DNA from: Phoebastria nigripes
Lineage: Eukaryota > Chordata > Aves > Procellariiformes > Diomedeidae
DNA length: 64,000 nt
NCBI GenBank assembly: GCA_035582835.1
Contig: JAYKAV010002464.1
Span: 124,001-188,000, forward strand
Reading direction: 5' to 3'
Shown: one piece after another, positions 1-11,646 of the stretch
How the letters are laid out: every line of letters starts with the position of its first letter
How positions within the stretch are numbered: the stretch's first letter is position 1
Program-made: the position numbers and the translations under genes
Notes under the pieces: generated by a model
Seen by the model: the letters and a program-made list of their open reading frames with translations, nothing else
What the model was told of the DNA's origin: nothing
The model's database searches: none

Positions 1-600
1 AACACCAGACAAGAAATACCCTTCCTCAGTACAGTCTAACTGAGACATAAAGCCAGAACAGCAGAATTAGGCTTTGAAATTTGCCTGTTTTTCATCTAAT
101 AAATGATATTTACTATACCAATGAATCCGAAACAGAACACCACATACTTTACTTAATAATAAATAACAGTACCTAAACCTCATACCAGCTGCTTTTTGCT
201 TTGTGTAGATTATGGCAGAGGTACTCCTCAGTCTATATGATAGAAGTAAAGTATTTTATTGTTCCTGGAAAACTGTTTAGATTTTTTTTTGCCTGAACTG
301 TTCTCCTTTCCCTTTCCAAAGCCCTTGCTACCCCCCAGGTGCAAACTTCCTCTGCTTTGAAACTTTCCCCCTGCGGACTGGACTAGATGCAATTATTTCC
401 TGAAATATTTAATCTGGCAGTGTTAACTTTGGCCAGTCGAAGTAAATATAAGTGAGTGAAGACGAAATAGTGAAAATTTAACTCTCGTCTCTGAAGCCAA
501 ATGCCCACTGCCATACCAGCAGGCAGGAGACAGAGACACAGAAGCCTGTGATGACAAAGACAGACACATCACACGCTGGACAACCAGCCCCTAGCCAGAG
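1..600. other. Upstream flank of first transporter gene
   Basis: No coding exon is visible. The stretch is AT-rich without a CpG island, ends at the ATG at 601, and contains the upstream block at 380-419 that resembles the second transporter gene. The preceding gene is outside the window. Confidence 0.6.
380..419 (+). promoter_or_regulatory. Upstream block shared with the second SLC2A11 gene
   Basis: Aligned without gaps to 16713-16752, about 30 of 40 positions match and most differences are transitions. The core TGAAATATTTAATC is identical in both. The block starts 221 bp before this gene's ATG and 218 bp before the other's. The two genes have no CpG island, so this is the best candidate for a shared ancestral promoter or enhancer element. 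The TATTTAA inside it could act as a TATA-like site. Function is inferred from paralogue similarity only. Confidence 0.5.
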
Positions 601-3600
601 ATGACCGGCTTCCTATCAGACCTGGTAAGTACTTGGTGGGGTATTTACATCTGTGACATTTTGGTATGCTACTAGTGTTTCAAAGAAAACAAAATCAATA
701 CCTCGGTAAAAACAAGGCTCCTATTCACTAAAAGCATCTTGGAAGTGGTTCTGCCCACCATTTTGAGGTATTACAGATGTTTGCACTTCATATCCCCTGC
801 CATCCATCTTTGTCTTATTTTTACCAATACATTAACGTTGCTTAAATGTTTTCATTTACTGGAAAATATTTGCTTACCTTCAAACATAATTTGCTTTGCT
901 TACCTGCTGAAAAAAGAGTTTTGTTAAATATATCACTAATTATTTAGTGCAAGAGATGGCAGGCAGAGGTTTTGAAAAGCAGGGAACAGGACTAGATGTT
1001 GGCAGCTGTGGCATCTTGACAGGGATGTTTTGTGGGAGCCTGCAGCATTTATATCTGTCATGGTTTAACCCCAGTCGGCAACTAAGCACCACACAGCCGC
1101 TCGCTCACCCTCCCCCCCTGGTGGGATGCGGGAGAGAATCGGAAGGGCTGAAGTAAGAAAACTCATGGGTTGAGATAAGAACAGTTTAATACTTGAAATA
1201 TTAAAATAATAATAATAATAACAACAACAACAACAATAGCAACAACAATAATAATAAATTGTAATGAAGAGGAAAACAAGGAGAGAGAGAGAGAGAGGAA
1301 CAAAACCCGGGAAAAACAAGTGATGCAACTGCTCACCACCTGCTGACCAATGCCCAGCCAGTCCCCGAGCAGCGATCGCTGCGTCCCGGACAACTCCCCC
1401 CAGTTTATATACTGAGCAACAACTAAAATATAGTGTGTTATCAACATTATTCTCATATTAAAACCAAAACACAGCACTATACCAGCTACCAGGAAGAAAA
1501 TTAACTCTATACCAACTGAAACCAGGACAATATCCTGGCTATAGCTGAGTCTTGAACCCAGAGTTGCTGCCTCACACATCAGTGAGACACCTCCAATTAG
1601 GACAAAGCCTCTTTGAGAAAGAGCTCTCAGCTCCTGCTGGGCACGCTTAACCTCTCATCCAGGAAAGAGGAATATGGCAGGGCACCTCTGAAAAGCTGTA
1701 GATTTTTCATTCATTCACGGCATATTTACTATGTCCTTCTGCAAAGGCTGCTGTAGAGTAAACCTAAGTGCAGTGCTGGTTGTGTATTTTCAGATCTGTA
1801 ATCAACCAGAAAAAAAATCAGAAAAAATATCAACGTGGGAAGCCTGTTCTCAAAGCTCCCAAGAGATTAAGATGACCATGCTGCTTGAGACAGGCAGGTG
1901 GGGCAAGAATTCAGAACTGATGATGGTAATAAGAGCTAGAAATGACACTTTCCTCTTACAGCACATCTTGAACAGAACCATTGCAAAAGGGAACTTCTGT
2001 CCCAAAACCTTTCCTTGCTGTTCCCTCCTCTCCATCTAGGTAAAAAACCATGGATTTCCAAGGGCTGCCACACTGACAGGAATTTGAGTGGAAGAACATG
2101 CTACAAGCAACACCAGTCTGGTTTTTTTTCCCCATTTCAGACTTCTTTTTTAAATTTTTAGCCGCTGTGTGTGATTTCAAGAGGCTTTGCCACAAAACTT
2201 GAGTTGAGGGATCACTGCCCACTGTTCAAGGGCCTGAAGGGTAGCTAGCACAGCAGCNGGTAAGATAGGAAAGGTCTGGGTGCTGAGGGCCTGGTCGCTA
2301 CTGTGGGCACAGGTCTGAGCTGCAGGTAGCCTGGCCACTGTCCAGATAGCAGAGGAAAGCAAGACCTCCCTCCCCAAAACCACTCTCACATGTTTTAGCC
2401 CTGGAATGTGGAATGACCTTCAGCTTGCTACTCTGTTGACTAATTATTGAGAAGTGGAGGGAAATGTAATGGTTTCCATAGCTAAAGGCTGCATTTCCTT
2501 GAGTTGGATGTAGGGAAATCACAGGAGGATGTACACTTCACACCAGGGCAAGCAGAGGCAATATGCCTATCTGCAAATCCCTTGAACAAATGAGACATTT
2601 CTGGAGAATGAAAAACACATTCCAAGAACAGCCTTATGTGGCTACAAGCTTAAGAAGATTTTGTTCTACCTCTGCAGGTGCAGTACCAGGGGCTCTTTCA
2701 AATGATCACTGTCCTGGGGATCGGTGGAACATTCCAAATTGGCTTTCAAATTTCTACAATCACCTACATGTCTCAGGTAGGCAGAGACGCACATGGCACA
2801 CTGGTTAACGGTGCCACTGAGTCTACATTCCTGCTTGAGGATGCTCCTCTCTGGCAGTCAGCAAGGGTTTAATCACAGTATTCTCCTCTCACAATTCTTT
2901 CCCATTACTATGCTATCATGTAAAGCAGAACATGTCAAAGTGTTGAAAATAGAAGAAAAGAGAGATACCTGCAAGTTGTTGTTTATAGAACTGTTCCTCA
3001 GAAGATGCACACTGACTGGGGTGGCATCTGTCTCCACTCTAAACCTACAGCACGTGTGCCTACTTCAGTGGTCTCACTTGACACTATTCTTCATTACAAG
3101 TCCATGCCTCAGTTCCTCAGATTTCAAGGACAAAAAAAACAAAAAATGAACTCCTTTTAATGGCAAAATGAACACACCATACTCTATTACACTATGTCTA
3201 TTAGCTAATGCACACTTTTAGAGTCTTTATGAAATAGTGACTTTAGCTGAAGCAACAAAATTATGTTCTAGATATAATAAAATACATGCACTGGAGTCAC
3301 AGTTATTGTTAATGAAAATTCTTTTTTCTGTCTCAGCATGTTAAGAGTTTCATTAATGAAACTTGGCTGGAGCGATATGGCTACCCCATCCATCAAGATA
3401 ACCTCTTGTTCCTATGGTCTATCACTGTGTCCATCTTTGGTATAGGAGGTCTCTTGGGTTCTTCAGGAAGTAGATACCTGACTGTCAAGTATGGCAAGTA
3501 TGTATGTTTAAAGACAATTTGTCAACTGAATCTTAGCTTAAGGAAATGACAGTTGAGGTTTTGGATGTGAGACAGACTTTTAGGCTTAGTAATGGCTGTG

Positions 3601-6600
3601 ATACAGCCAGCTTAGCAGTGGTGTCAACAGATTTTGCTGCTTCTTCCCCTCGTCCTGTGTCACAGGCTAATCAACTGTGCTGCCAGCCTGTTACGCAGAT
3701 GCAGTTACTCAGATTGGGTTAGTCTCGGCAAGGAGGAAAGGCAGCCCCCCAGCTGAAGACAGAATGGGTTTCTTGGAGGTGCTACTCAAAATATAGCAGC
3801 ATTTTATAGTAGCAAGTGCTACATCAGTGTGTTTCATGATGGATTTTCAAGCGCAGAAAAGCTTTAAGACTTTTCTCTGCTACAAAACCCAGAAGTGTTC
3901 CCAAACTCCCAGGTCTAGCCACGTGCCAAGGCACACTGTGAGTCCAGAGTATCCAGTGCCAACGGTGCGGAAGGGCTTATTTTGTCTCCTGGACCACATA
4001 TGTATAATTTCACNAAACTAGCAAGACAATTTCGCCCAAGACATCCTACATGCCAGGAGCTTAAGTGCCATTTCTCTTCTGATCTACAAAAATTCTTTTT
4101 ACTTTCTTGCACTTACAGAAAGAAATGTCTCCTGTGCAACAATCTGCTCATGATAGTGGCAGCATCCATCATGGGCTGCAGTAAAATAGCCCAGTCCTTT
4201 GAGATGATTCTAATTGGACGCTTCATATGTGGAATAAGTGCAGGTAAGTGATTTCTCCCACAGGTCAGCAGGCTCTCCCGAAATTTTACATCTTCATTCA
4301 AAGTAAATAATAACCCTCCACTAAGAAAATAAAATATTAAAGTCAGTGATCCCTTGCCAGAAGATCTTCTATAACATCCAGCAATAAAGAGCATAATTAC
4401 TACTAATTTTGCTGATACCAAATGAAATTCAGCTTTGCCAAGTGCATAAATATTCAGAGCTGTCAGGAATGTTTTGATACAATATGAAACAAGGGTTTTT
4501 TCTGATGGAAAAATATGTGTAATATTATGTTAATTTTGGTTAACAGTACTGGAAATTATATGGTATATGGTTTAAAGCTAATGTTCTCATAAGGCTCCAG
4601 AGAACCAGGCTGTTCAAAGACATGGCCATTTAATTTTGACTCTGAACATATTTCAGGAATGTTCTACAAGGGTTTTCAACCTGCTTCAAAGCAGTAAGTC
4701 CTTGGGGTTAGTACAAAGAGCTGGGCATAATCAAGCAAAATCACTCCTGGCAGGTAGACCACATGCAGCAAAAACATCCTGTGCTGGTATCGGTATGCCT
4801 TGTATTTGTCTCCTACACAAAAAGTTGCTTTTCCATTCAGTTTAGATATTAACAGGGATGCCTATTTTAACTTATTTCATTAGAAATTAATGTCTATTTT
4901 TCACATAACCAGATTTTGTACATTGCTTCTCTAACATACAGTTGTATTGAAGAACTACAGTTGTATTTTGAGAACTACTCACCCACAGGGGCCCTGCTAT
5001 GGTCTAGAAGTTGTATCATGCCTCATGCAAAGACCCAATTTTTGTTAAAGAGATTGCATATGTGCATTGCTTTGCCATCACATAAAGCCAGGAGAAGAAC
5101 ATGTTGCTTTCAAAATAGATAAAAGGGGCTGTGACCACCATATCAGGAAAAAGCTCTTGTTCCCAGACTAGTTTTCAGCATGTCTGAGTTATTAAGTACT
5201 TCCATATAGCTGGAAACACCAACTCTGCCTGAAATCATCAAAATTATTGCTGGACAGTGGAAAAGAAATACTTGTGTCTCCCCCTAAATCATGTACAAAT
5301 CAACATTGAATATAGCACTGTATATTTTAATCTGCTATGGATCTACCATACAGCTCTTCTATAGCATTATGTCAGAAAAGGTTGAGATTATGTGGGTTAA
5401 CTACAAGCATATTAAATATTACTACAGGGTGTTTAGTTATTCAGCACTTGCATATTCTGTGTCCTTTAAAATATGCTAAGGCTCACAAGAGATACTATGA
5501 TGAGGCTATGCCTACACCCCAAAGGGAAAACTGTACATTTCTTAAGATCGGGAAACTGCACTATGAAAAGAGGACCAAACACTTTTGTAGAAAGGGCTAG
5601 AAAATCTAGTACTGAAAAATCTCATGCATGGGTTGAAGTATGAGAAACAATTCGGTGCATGAGGCAGCTATATTCTGTAATGCTTAATTATTTACATGCA
5701 ATTTTATTTCCAATGGTTATGAATGTCTTCTTTCTTCTCTCTCATAATTCTCTCCTCACCTCAAGGTCTTTGTGCTCCTCTACATCATCAATACCTTGGA
5801 GAAATTTCCCCTAGAAAGCTACGTGGATTTGCAAACTCTACTTCCTCTTTCTTTTGGTCACTTGGAAAAGCCGTAGGGCAAATTTCAGGACAAAGGTATA
5901 ATACGATTGATTTCCCACCCAATCAGTTTCTGGATCCCCTCTGCATTTTGCTTCTTCCTCTGCTTTTCCATCCATTCCTTTCTCTCCTCAAAACCAATGC
6001 AATGAACTTTTATTCTACACACACGTTTTATCCCTGCCAGGGAGCTGCTGGGCAGCCAGTCCCTGTGGCCCATGCTGATGGCCTCCTGTGGACTTCCAGC
6101 ACTGGTCCAGCTGGTGTCTCTGCCCTTCTTCCCTGAGTCCCCACCATATCTCCTTATGCGTAAAGGAGACCAGGAAGGCTGCAGAAAAGGTAACTGAGGG
6201 CTCCAGGTTCCTGTTCCTCACTTGACTTTCAATTGTTTTGTGATGTTTGCTCTCCCCATATAGAAAAAAAATAAACAGGACAAAGTTTCTCCCTGCTCAT
6301 TTCCAAGATGACTCTGTGAATGCCTACTAAGTATATTTTTGTTGTAGTCCCCACATAGAATATGAGATTACTGCTCTCTACAGTTCTGTATTACAAAACC
6401 TTTTGCATTCAGCTGACACCACCTGCGCTGTCAGTCTGATGATAAATGATAAATGATAAATGGCTGTTTGCACTGCAGGGCTCTGCAGGACACCCCTTAG
6501 CTCTCATTGTTGGCTATGTACCCTGCTCATACCCTGAGAGAAGGAGGAAGGGAGAAAAGTAGGACCCATGGGCAGGGGGAGAGTCATTGTGCACCCCACT

Positions 6601-9600
6601 AGGCCCCACTATCAGAACAAGTCCCTCTGTGCAGGAGGGGACCAGGGCTCTGGAACACCCTACAGGACATCTCTGCCTCACACCAGAGCCACAGCCCATG
6701 CATGCTGTGCTGCCAGACATGTGCATCACCTACTCAACAAACTCCGTAGGCAACAAACAATAGAGACAAATTAACATGGCAGGTCTCACTCTCCTTCTCC
6801 TCCACAGCCATAAGGCAGCTTTGGGGTGAAGGCCATCACCAAGCAGAGATTGATGACATCATGAAAGAGAAGGCAACAATGAAAAACACCAAGATCTTGA
6901 GTGTCCTGGAGCTAATGAAAGAACAAGCTTTCCGTTGGCAGCTGTACATGATAGTTATTCTGACCGCCACAGTTCAGCTATGTGGCATCAATGCAGTTGA
7001 GTGTATTTCCCCCTTAAAGCCTCAAAACACTTATTGACAACCTTAAAGGAGACATCATGGCTCCCAGGAGTTCTCTCCATTTTTCTCAGGCTTCTCAGGC
7101 CACAACTTGCTGTCTGCCAGCCCTCCTACAGGGCAGCAGCATCAGTCTGCAAAGATTGGCCGGGCTCTTCATGTGACATCCCTTTGCCCAGCTCTTGGTC
7201 CTTGCTGGAGTTGCCTTCCTCGGCAGTTAGGCTTATTTAACAGTCATTTTTGGAAGCTGTTACAAGGCCCCAGAACCCACTCTAACAAATGAGCCCACCC
7301 TATATTGGCAAAATCTGCAGTGTAGTTTTATGTCACTGCTCCCTGCAACTGCTGCTATTTGCCCCCTGGCTCTTATCATCCTAAGATGTCGCGATGGCAG
7401 TATGCTCACTCTGCCTTTAAAGCTAATCAACGAGCATGCTCACTGTTCTGGCAGCTTCCGCAGTTCTCCCCCTCTTCCTCACAGCAGCACTTTTCTGGGA
7501 TTGTTTTGAAGCCACAGCTTTGCAATTGCCTGCATGATTCTTCTACCCGTAACACCACGATGCAGCAACATCTGTAAAGGAAATAAACAGCTGAGTCTAA
7601 CACAGCTTAACCTGGAATCTTTATCATCTCAGCATATCTCCAAACAGTAGCAGAGGTACCTGAAAAGAAAAGATGCTTGTTTCACCCCCTCATGACTCCA
7701 TAACCCATGCTCTTCTTTCTTGAGAATATCCTACAATGATGTTTTTGGATGGGCTCCAGAAGAGACAATATATCTGTCTGTTTCTGAAAGCACCTAAATC
7801 AGGACTCCGCAAACCTAATTACATCGCAGCAGCTGGAGGTCCTTTTATCCCAGCATTTTATCTTTTACCAAATTAATTAATTAATTACATTTTATAATGT
7901 TTTTGTCTGCCAATAAAGTGAATATTACCAAAAAGAGTGCAGAATTCTAACTCACTCCAAAGCTGAGCTGCATGCTCCTTGGTTAGCAGCTCCTATCCAG
8001 GGCAGTGTCACACAGGTAAGGGAAAGAAATAATTTTTTTTTTTTCTCTTACTGTTTTATGGGGTTTTTTCCAGATTTATTTTTATACTTTTGAAGTCCTC
8101 CAGGCAGCTGGCTTTGATGAAAGAATGATCTCCTATATGACCCTCTCTGTTGGACTCTCTGAACTCGTAGCTACTGTAGTCTGTGTAAGTCACACTACTA
8201 CGGGAATGGGTCGCAATTTGCTCTTCTGGCACTGATACCAGTGTGATTTCCGTCCTTCAGAGCTCCATCATTGAGCGACTGGGCAGGAAAGTGCTCCTAA
8301 GAGGAGGCTATTGGATCATGGGTTCACTGCTAGCTGGTATCACCGTGACTCTCTCCCTGCAGGTAAGGAAACTCTTCTCATGGCAGATCTCTTTCCATTA
8401 TCTATTCTATTTCTAACTTCTGCTCACAGGCAGGATCATGCTACTGAGGACAGAAAGTGAGGCTTAGAAGTGCCAAAATAACTTTTGTGTTAACAGCTTA
8501 CCCTCTGGGAGGGGAATATCCTAAAGATTAAACCCTCTCTCAGCAAGTACTCTCTTGTACTCCTGCCTTCCTTTCAACATGATCCCATGAGCTCAGCAGG
8601 GAGCACATAAAACACTGGGAGACTAGCACTGATTCCTGATTTCATCAGACTGCAAGGACCAAACACTGGCCAGTGTAGATCAAAAGACGGTCCTAGGAAA
8701 ATAGCCCTTTCTATTAATGCAGTTTTTAACAAGTAACAATAAAAAACCAGACTCTTTGCATCAGTTAATTTGAAATTTAACTTTGCTGCAGAAGATACTG
8801 GGAATGCACATACCTGTTCACAGACTGGAGACCAGTTCACCTCTATAACACTGTGTCATTGCTGTAGCTTCTTCAGAAGTCAGTCTCCTGGGTTACCAGT
8901 ATTCATCCAAGAGCTACTCCATAGATACTACTGTAAAATTAGCCTTGAAGCAAGGTGGCAGCAGACTTCCAGTTTTTCTTCATTCATGAAGGATCTCAAA
9001 CATAGGAGAGAGAAATCTTTTCTCCTGAAGCATCGAGTCTCATATCTTCTTGACTAAGATCTAGGAAAGTTCCTTTTCAGTACCACTTATTGAACCTATC
9101 ACTTAACAAAAGTGAAGGAAGATATGATTTGGCCTTCCCATATCTCTAAGGCTTGGGGGAAGCACCATGGGATCAAGAAGAAAGGCTGGAAAAGTACTAT
9201 TCAGACTTCCTTTAATTGAAGGCTTCCAAGCTTGACAGCTGCTAGCAAACCTGCTTCTCTGCTCACCTAACAAAAATCTCACTGCCCCATCCACAGGAAA
9301 AAGCACATGCATTTCTCTGCCAGTTCCCCCATACTGTATATTTTTTCTTGAGGTGACAGTGTTAGAAAGCAAGCAGCATTTCTCACCTATGGTTATCAAC
9401 AGATTTCACCCAGAAGTTTGTTATGGTTTTTTTTTTCCCAGGACTGGTATTTCTGGATGCCATACTGCAGCCTTTGTCTGATTATCTTATTTGCAGTTGT
9501 CTTTGGAGTCGGGCCAGGTGAGTACTTCATTCAAAAGAAATAAAGGAATCNAGTCGTGAGCTTATTAATATGGCTAGGAAAATACTGTGTAATATTGCAT

Positions 9601-11646
9601 AACATTTAGCATAAGTAAATTCATTTAACCTAATCTTGTAGTCATTTAAACATTATGGGTCCAATCATTGGCCAGAAACTTCAATGCCATCAGGTTTGGG
9701 TTTTGCTAATGAGAGGAAAGGAAGATAGCAAAAAGTACTCACTGGAAAAATACAGCAAAAATAGAGCAAAAGCAGATGGGTAAAAGATTTTTTCAAAATA
9801 CCAAGAAAAAAGAAAGAAAAAGAAAAGCAAGAGTTCTTTTAAATACAGTGTTGTATAATGTTACATCTTATCCCACATAGGCAGCAGTGCAGAAGACCAA
9901 CTTCGGAGTAATTCTTTTCCTAGCATATACTACCTGCTCCTTTTAAATTTTTTTTTTTTAAAGCTTATTCATTTTTAAAATATTTGCCTACTGCCCTGGT
10001 TTCAGCTGGGATAGAGTTAATTTTCTTACTAGTAGCTGGTATAGTGCTGTGTTTTGGATTTAGTATGAGAATAATGTTGATAACAAACTGATGTTTTAGT
10101 TGTTGCTAAGTAGTGCTTACACTAATCAAGGACTTTTCAGTTTCTCATGCTCTACCAACTGAGAAGGCTGGGGATNCACAAGAAGCAGGGAGGGGGCACA
10201 GCCAGGACAGCTGAGCCAAACTGGCCAAAGGGATATTCCATACCATATGACGTCATGCTCAGTATATAAACTAGAGGAAAGCTGGCCGGGGGGGCNGCTG
10301 CTCAGGGACTGGCTGGGCATCGGTTGGCAGGGGGTGAGCAATTGCATTGTGCATCACTTACTTTGTATATTATTTATTTATTTATTTATTTATTTTTATT
10401 ATTATATTTCAATTATTAAACTGTTCCTATCTCAACCCACGAGTTTTTTCACTTTTACTCTTCCAATTCTCTCCCCCATCCCACCGGGGCGGGGGAGTGA
10501 GCGAGCGGCTGTGTGGTGCTCAGTTGCCAGCTGGGGTTAAACCATGACACCTTCCCATATGGCAGGGCTGAATTATTTTCCTAACTCAAAGCTGTCAAAG
10601 CCCTGTGACTTCAAAACATAACTGAAATGCCCAGGAAGCAATCTGGGAAGATCACTCATTGGTGATCTAGCAGTATCATGTTGGGAATTCTTGTTAGTAA
10701 TAATAATTGTTATTCCATGCTTACACAGCTTCTTTCATGAGATGTCAGACTTCCTCAAGTGTTAACTACTTAATTCTTGAATCTCCCCAATAAATGTATT
10801 TGAATAATTTACCATTTTAATAAGCTGATGTCTAGCAATTTATAAAATGCCACAAACATTTTCTTTTCTAAAAAACAGCAACATACTCAAGTTTTTTGAA
10901 TGCCAGTCTTTTGAATGCTCAATCCAAATGTTCAAATCAAACACATCAACAAGTAACAATTCTTATTCTTCTTTCCTTTCAGCTGGTGCCACAGTTTCCA
11001 TTAGAGTTGAAATTTTCAAGCTGTCATGCAGACCACCTGCCTTTGCGATCAGTGCAGTTCTCAACTGGCTGGGTGTCTTTGTGATCGGAACAACCTTTCC
11101 GTTCATTGTGGTGAGTGACTTTCCCTGGGACACTCCCCAGGGGCACTAAGCTTGAGTCAGCCATGGGAGCAGGAAGAAGAGCAGCAGGAGATGACAACGC
11201 CATGTCAGTCTAGAGTGGCCTTGGCACCTGCTCTCCCAAGTCCACTTTTGCAGNTGAAGGGCCCTGATTTGCCCAAGATACTTATTCAGACTGAAATATT
11301 TGTCAAAGGTCAAAATGCAAAGAACTCCTTATCAAATTCAAAGTACTTTGGGACCCAAATACAAAAACTGTGCCAAGAAAGTGACAAAAGAAAAGATATG
11401 CTCATCTTGCTCTCTTTCTCACTTTGCTCTTCCCTGCAGGAAAGACTCAAGCACTTCTGCTTCCTCATCTTTATGGGGGTACTTTTCACTTCAGGGATAA
11501 TTATCCACCTGTTCCTTCCAGAAACAAAAGGGAAATCAATCGTGGAAATCACAGAAGAATTCAATAAGCTAAACTTTAAAAAGAACCATGTTCCAGCAAC
11601 TCCAAATCATGTCACAGAGGATTACACCTTCTGCACCAGGCTTTGA
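601..11646 (+). CDS. SLC2A11: SLC2A11-class (GLUT11-type) facilitative sugar transporter, copy 1
   Basis: Twelve coding exons join into 499 codons: 601-624, 2678-2776, 3337-3497, 4119-4243, 5766-5895, 6041-6189, 6808-6995, 8074-8184, 8261-8362, 9442-9517, 10983-11110, 11440-11646. All have GT donors and AG acceptors and phases agree. The product is a 12-helix major-facilitator membrane transporter of the SLC2 class II group. Visible family marks are an exofacial INETW glycosylation sequon (residues 47-51), GRFICGISAG after helix 4, QYLGEISPRKLRG, QLCGINA in helix 7, ERLGRKVLL, GVGPAGAT in helix 10 (no Trp, as in human GLUT11) and PETKGKS near the C-terminus. The intracellular PESPR motif reads PESPP. 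The first exon encodes only eight residues, like the paralogue. Substrate is not deducible; fish and pigeon SLC2A11B act in pigment cells. Whether this or the next copy is the SLC2A11B orthologue is unresolved. Confidence 0.93.
1056..1529 (-). mobile_element. Solo LTR of an avian endogenous retroviral family (copy 1)
   Basis: The 474-bp element starts TGTCATGG and ends CCAGGACA on the + strand, with an exact 5-bp target-site duplication ATATC at 1051-1055 and 1530-1534. Read on the minus strand it has a TATATAA box (complement of 1405-1411). It is antisense in intron 1 of the first transporter gene. No internal retroviral sequence adjoins it, so it is a solo LTR. An internal AAT/AAC-rich microsatellite (about 1206-1258) and a GA run (about 1278-1298) interrupt it. 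I assign the family by its recurring avian LTR sequence, from memory. Confidence 0.85.
1206..1258. repeat. AAT/AAC microsatellite inside LTR copy 1
   Basis: Successive AAT and AAC triplets with few interruptions. The run lies within the intron 1 LTR, near the minus-strand polyadenylation region. It is simple sequence likely to vary in length. Confidence 0.8.
6440..6463. repeat. Short 7-bp tandem repeat
   Basis: Three head-to-tail copies of a GATAAAT unit in intron 6 of the first transporter gene. Probably simple-sequence expansion with no assigned role. Confidence 0.7.
9992..10549 (+). mobile_element. Solo LTR, sense orientation, in intron 10 (copy 2)
   Basis: The 558-bp element starts TGCCCTGGTTTCAGC and ends AACCATGACA. 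The flanking 5-mers CCTAC (9987-9991) and CCTTC (10550-10554) are a one-mismatch target duplication. The U3 carries a palindromic CRE, TGACGTCA (10248-10255), eight bases before TATATAA (10263-10269), and an ATTAAA follows an ATTT-rich run near 10370-10420. It lies in the sense direction in intron 10 of the first transporter gene, so its promoter or poly(A) site could affect transcripts of that gene. No internal retroviral genes adjoin it. Confidence 0.85.
10248..10269 (+). promoter_or_regulatory. LTR U3 promoter motifs: CRE plus TATA box
   Basis: TGACGTCA, a full CREB/ATF site, is followed by TATATAA. The arrangement is recognisable in inverse orientation in LTR copy 3, which supports it as the family's promoter core. 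Activity is inferred from motif spacing only. Confidence 0.55.

Noticed and set aside
1163..1579. Minus-strand hydrophobic 138-codon frame
   Set aside because: It falls inside the solo LTR and is made largely from its microsatellite; LTRs of this type do not encode protein.
8574..9057. Overlapping frames of about 90 codons on both strands in intron 9 of transporter 1
   Set aside because: Located between two well-supported exons and without motifs.
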